24,824 nucleotides of DNA from a virus. Position 1 is the first letter of the stretch. Every line of letters begins with the position of its first letter. The position numbers were made by a program, and so were the translations under genes. Where the stretch lies: the IMG/VR virus record IMGVR_UViG_3300007734_000504, positions 1-24,824 of that record. One strand, written 5' to 3'. The notes below the pieces were generated by a model. That model ran no database searches. It was not told where the DNA came from and worked only from the letters and a program-made list of their open reading frames with translations. Below are positions 22,907 through 24,824 of this stretch, piece by piece.

Positions 22907-24824
22907 ATGGCAAATATGCAAGTTACTGTTGTAGACGGCAACAATGTCACCGTCAGTTTAGATCGTGGCGTAGCGGGTGTTGGCATTGCCAGCATTTCGC
23001 TGGTTGTCATCAACCAAGCAAATTATCTGTTGATAACTTATACCAACGGCACGACTCAAACAGTTGGGCCTGTGGGCGTTATTCAATACAACGCAACCAC
23101 GCCTATCAATATTTCTGGTTCAACCATCAGCCTGTTAACAGTGCCGGTTAATCTTGGCGGTACTGGACAGACAACGGCTAACGCTGGCCTCAATGCTTTG
23201 CTCCCAGCGCAAACAAGCCAGGCTAACAAGTATTTGCAAACAGACGGCACAAATGCGTCCTGGGACGCCATCAGCTTGTCTACAGCCGATATCACTGGCA
23301 TCTTGCCTGTAGCCAACGGCGGCACCGGAGTTAGCACCAGCACAGGCACTGGCAACACAGTTTTGTCAAACTCTCCAACACTTGTCACGCCAGTCTTGGG
23401 AACGCCAGCATCAGGAACCCTCACCAACGCCACAGGATTGCCCGTAGCGACCGGCATCAGCGGCTTGGGCACAGGCATAGCCACATTCCTTGCAACGCCA
23501 TCCAGCGCCAATTTAGCGGCTGCATTGACGGATGAAACAGGCACAGGCGCAGCCGTATTTGCAACCAGCCCGACACTTGTTACACCCGCACTTGGGACAC
23601 CGGCATCAGGCGTAATGACAAACGTCACCGGCACAGCGGCTGGTTTGACTGCTGGCAATGTCACCACCAATGCTAATTTGACCGGAATGGTGACATCGGT
23701 TGGCAATGCAACTACAGTAATCACTAACGCAAATCTAACTGGCGGTGTTACGTCAATTGGAAATGCAGCAACAGTAATTACTAACGCAAACTTGACGGGC
23801 GATATAACATCAGTCGGCAACGCAACTGCAATATCCGCTGGCGTAATTGTCAACGCAGACATAAACGCATCTGCCGCCATTGACGACACCAAACTCGCAA
23901 CAATTGCCACCGCCCTAAAAGTTAGCAATTCAGCTACCACGGCAGCATCAGCAAACACCGCCAGCGCAATTGTGGCTCGGGACGCCAGCGGTAATTTTGC
24001 AGCAGGAACTGTCACAGCAGCATTGACCGGCAACGCCAGCACAGCCACCACTTTGGCAACGGGCAGGACAATCGAAATTACTGGCGACCTGGCGTACACA
24101 TCGCCCAGCTTTGATGGCTCTGCAAACGTCACCGCAGCAGGCACCTTGGCAACCGTGGCAACGGCAGGCGTTACCGGCTCTAGCACCGCCATTCCAGTGG
24201 TAACAATCAATGCTAAAGGTTTGACAACAAGCATTACCACAGCAGCGGTCGTTGCACCGGCAGGCACGCTATCAGGCAGCACTCTGGCGGCTGGCGTTAC
24301 CGGTTCATCATTGACAAGCCTTGGCACAATTGCTAATTTGTCTGTGACGGCAGGCACAATCTCAACAACCCCATCAGCATCCACAGACATTGCAAACAAG
24401 GATTATGTCGATACCGTGGCCCAAGGGCTTGATCCTAAAGCATCATGCGTAGCTGCTACCACTGTCAACATCACGCTATCTGGTACACAGACGATTGACG
24501 GTGTTGCCTTGATTGCGGCAGACAGATGCTTAGTTAAAGATCAAACAGCGCCAGCAGAAAATGGCATTTATGTTGTTGCCGCAGGAGCCTGGGCCAGATC
24601 AGCCGACATGAACGCTTGGGCAGAAGTGCCAGGGGCGTTTACGTTTATTGAGCAAGGCATGCAATACGCTGATACCGGTTGGGTTTGCACCTCAAACGCT
24701 GGTGGCACGCTAGGAACAACGGCAATCACCTTTGTGCAATTTGCAGGCGCAGGCAGCTACACCGCCAGCACTGGCCTGACTCTCACCGGCACAGCGTTTA
24801 GTCTCACAGCACCCGTCACAGTGG
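22907..24824 (+). CDS. Long repetitive tail fibre protein (3' partial)
   Basis: ATG 22907 follows AAGGGGAAAA and opens a frame that reaches the right edge without a stop, giving at least 639 residues. It begins MANMQVTVVDGNNVTVSLD, then a fibre shaft of low complexity rich in Thr, Ala, Asn, Gly. Typical shaft motifs include LPVANGGTGVSTSTGTG, two copies of a SPTLVTPxLGTPASGxxTNxTG unit, and a 19-residue tandem unit repeated three times. From about residue 490 comes NKDYVDTVAQGLDPKASC, then CLVKDQTAPAENGIYVV and ADTGWVCTSNAGGTLGTT, a module widespread in phage fibres. The receptor-binding end lies beyond the window. The gene is not recognised by tools that require a stop codon. Confidence 0.9.
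   Translation, partial: MANMQVTVVDGNNVTVSLDRGVAGVGIASISLVVINQANYLLITYTNGTTQTVGPVGVIQYNATTPINISGSTISLLTVPVNLGGTGQTTANAGLNALLPAQTSQANKYLQTDGTNASWDAISLSTADITGILPVANGGTGVSTSTGTGNTVLSNSPTLVTPVLGTPASGTLTNATGLPVATGISGLGTGIATFLATPSSANLAAALTDETGTGAAVFATSPTLVTPALGTPASGVMTNVTGTAAGLTAGNVTTNANLTGMVTSVGNATTVITNANLTGGVTSIGNAATVITNANLTGDITSVGNATAISAGVIVNADINASAAIDDTKLATIATALKVSNSATTAASANTASAIVARDASGNFAAGTVTAALTGNASTATTLATGRTIEITGDLAYTSPSFDGSANVTAAGTLATVATAGVTGSSTAIPVVTINAKGLTTSITTAAVVAPAGTLSGSTLAAGVTGSSLTSLGTIANLSVTAGTISTTPSASTDIANKDYVDTVAQGLDPKASCVAATTVNITLSGTQTIDGVALIAADRCLVKDQTAPAENGIYVVAAGAWARSADMNAWAEVPGAFTFIEQGMQYADTGWVCTSNAGGTLGTTAITFVQFAGAGSYTASTGLTLTGTAFSLTAPVTV
23372..23632 (+). repeat. Two copies of a 22-codon fibre repeat
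   Basis: Codons for SPTLVTPVLGTPASG (from 23372) and SPTLVTPALGTPASG (from 23567), each followed by a TNxTG ending, are 195 nt apart. DNA identity is partial, so they are older copies than the 57-nt tandem array. GTPASG-type repeats are common in shaft regions of tail fibres and mediate recombination or domain swapping. Confidence 0.75.
23669..23839 (+). repeat. Three tandem 57-nt repeats in the tail fibre gene
   Basis: Units at 23669-23725, 23726-23782 and 23783-23839 each encode NANLTGxxTSxGNAxTxI-like 19 residues. Protein similarity is higher than DNA identity, which suggests selection at protein level. The third unit is slightly degenerate at its end. They form a beta-structured shaft segment. 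Confidence 0.85.

Noticed and set aside
23083-24399. A 438-codon open frame on the minus strand
   Set aside because: It lies wholly inside the tail fibre gene; its Val/Ala/Pro-rich product is the reverse reading of Thr/Ala/Gly-rich repeats, whose codons rarely create antisense stops. The + strand has a ribosome site, known fibre motifs and matches the direction of all other genes.
1-24824. tRNA genes, CRISPR arrays, insertion sequences, integrase or att sites
   Set aside because: No cloverleaf, regularly spaced repeat, transposase or recombinase was found; the only repeats are within fibre genes.

Overview
The window is a contiguous piece of a tailed double-stranded DNA phage or prophage (Caudoviricetes). 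Every gene I can support is on the + strand, and most start codons overlap the previous stop (ATGA, GTGA, TAATG, TGATG), so long translationally coupled operons are likely. The structural set is HK97-like for the head (P27 small terminase, HK97-type portal, U35-type protease, HK97-fold capsid) and lambda-like for a flexible tail (tail tube, frameshifted tail chaperones, tape measure). No sheath gene is present, which points to siphovirus morphology. RusA and NinB relatives, the replication-protein C-terminus and the small zinc genes resemble phages of Gram-negative hosts, probably a beta-/gammaproteobacterium. The host is an inference, and no integrase or host gene is visible.

Layout. 1-2316: end of a replication/recombination block, with the C-terminus of a replication organizer, several small accessory genes, a RusA-type Holliday-junction resolvase, a NinB-like recombination protein and a small HNH-type protein. 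2309-3494: a ParB-domain protein overlapping a Mom-like DNA-modification gene. This is an AT-richer cassette that suggests hypermodified adenine in the virion DNA. 3478-3912: HNH endonuclease. 3913-4060: short non-coding gap with hairpins and a G-rich run. 4061-8432: packaging and prohead genes (TerS, TerL, portal, protease). 8435-10869: two tandem paralogous capsid proteins separated by a clear intrinsic terminator; only the first has the N-terminal delta (scaffold) domain. 10872-12291: connector, head-closure and tail-terminator genes. 12334-14504: tail tube, two small unknowns, an HK97 gp10-like protein in an unusual place, and the tail-assembly chaperone pair joined by a -1 slippery site (GGGAAAC). 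14497-18441: tape measure, two minor tail proteins and a GNAT acetyltransferase-like protein where lambda has its NlpC/P60 tail gene. 18441-24824: J-like central tail hub, collar-domain fibre, a small beta-rich protein behind a structured leader, and the start of a long repetitive tail-fibre gene running off the window.

Together the genes finish replication and recombination, probably modify the DNA, package it through a P27/HK97-type terminase-portal, build and mature an HK97 capsid, and assemble a long non-contractile tail with a complex adhesion tip. Lysis genes, early regulators and replication helicases lie outside the window or are absent.
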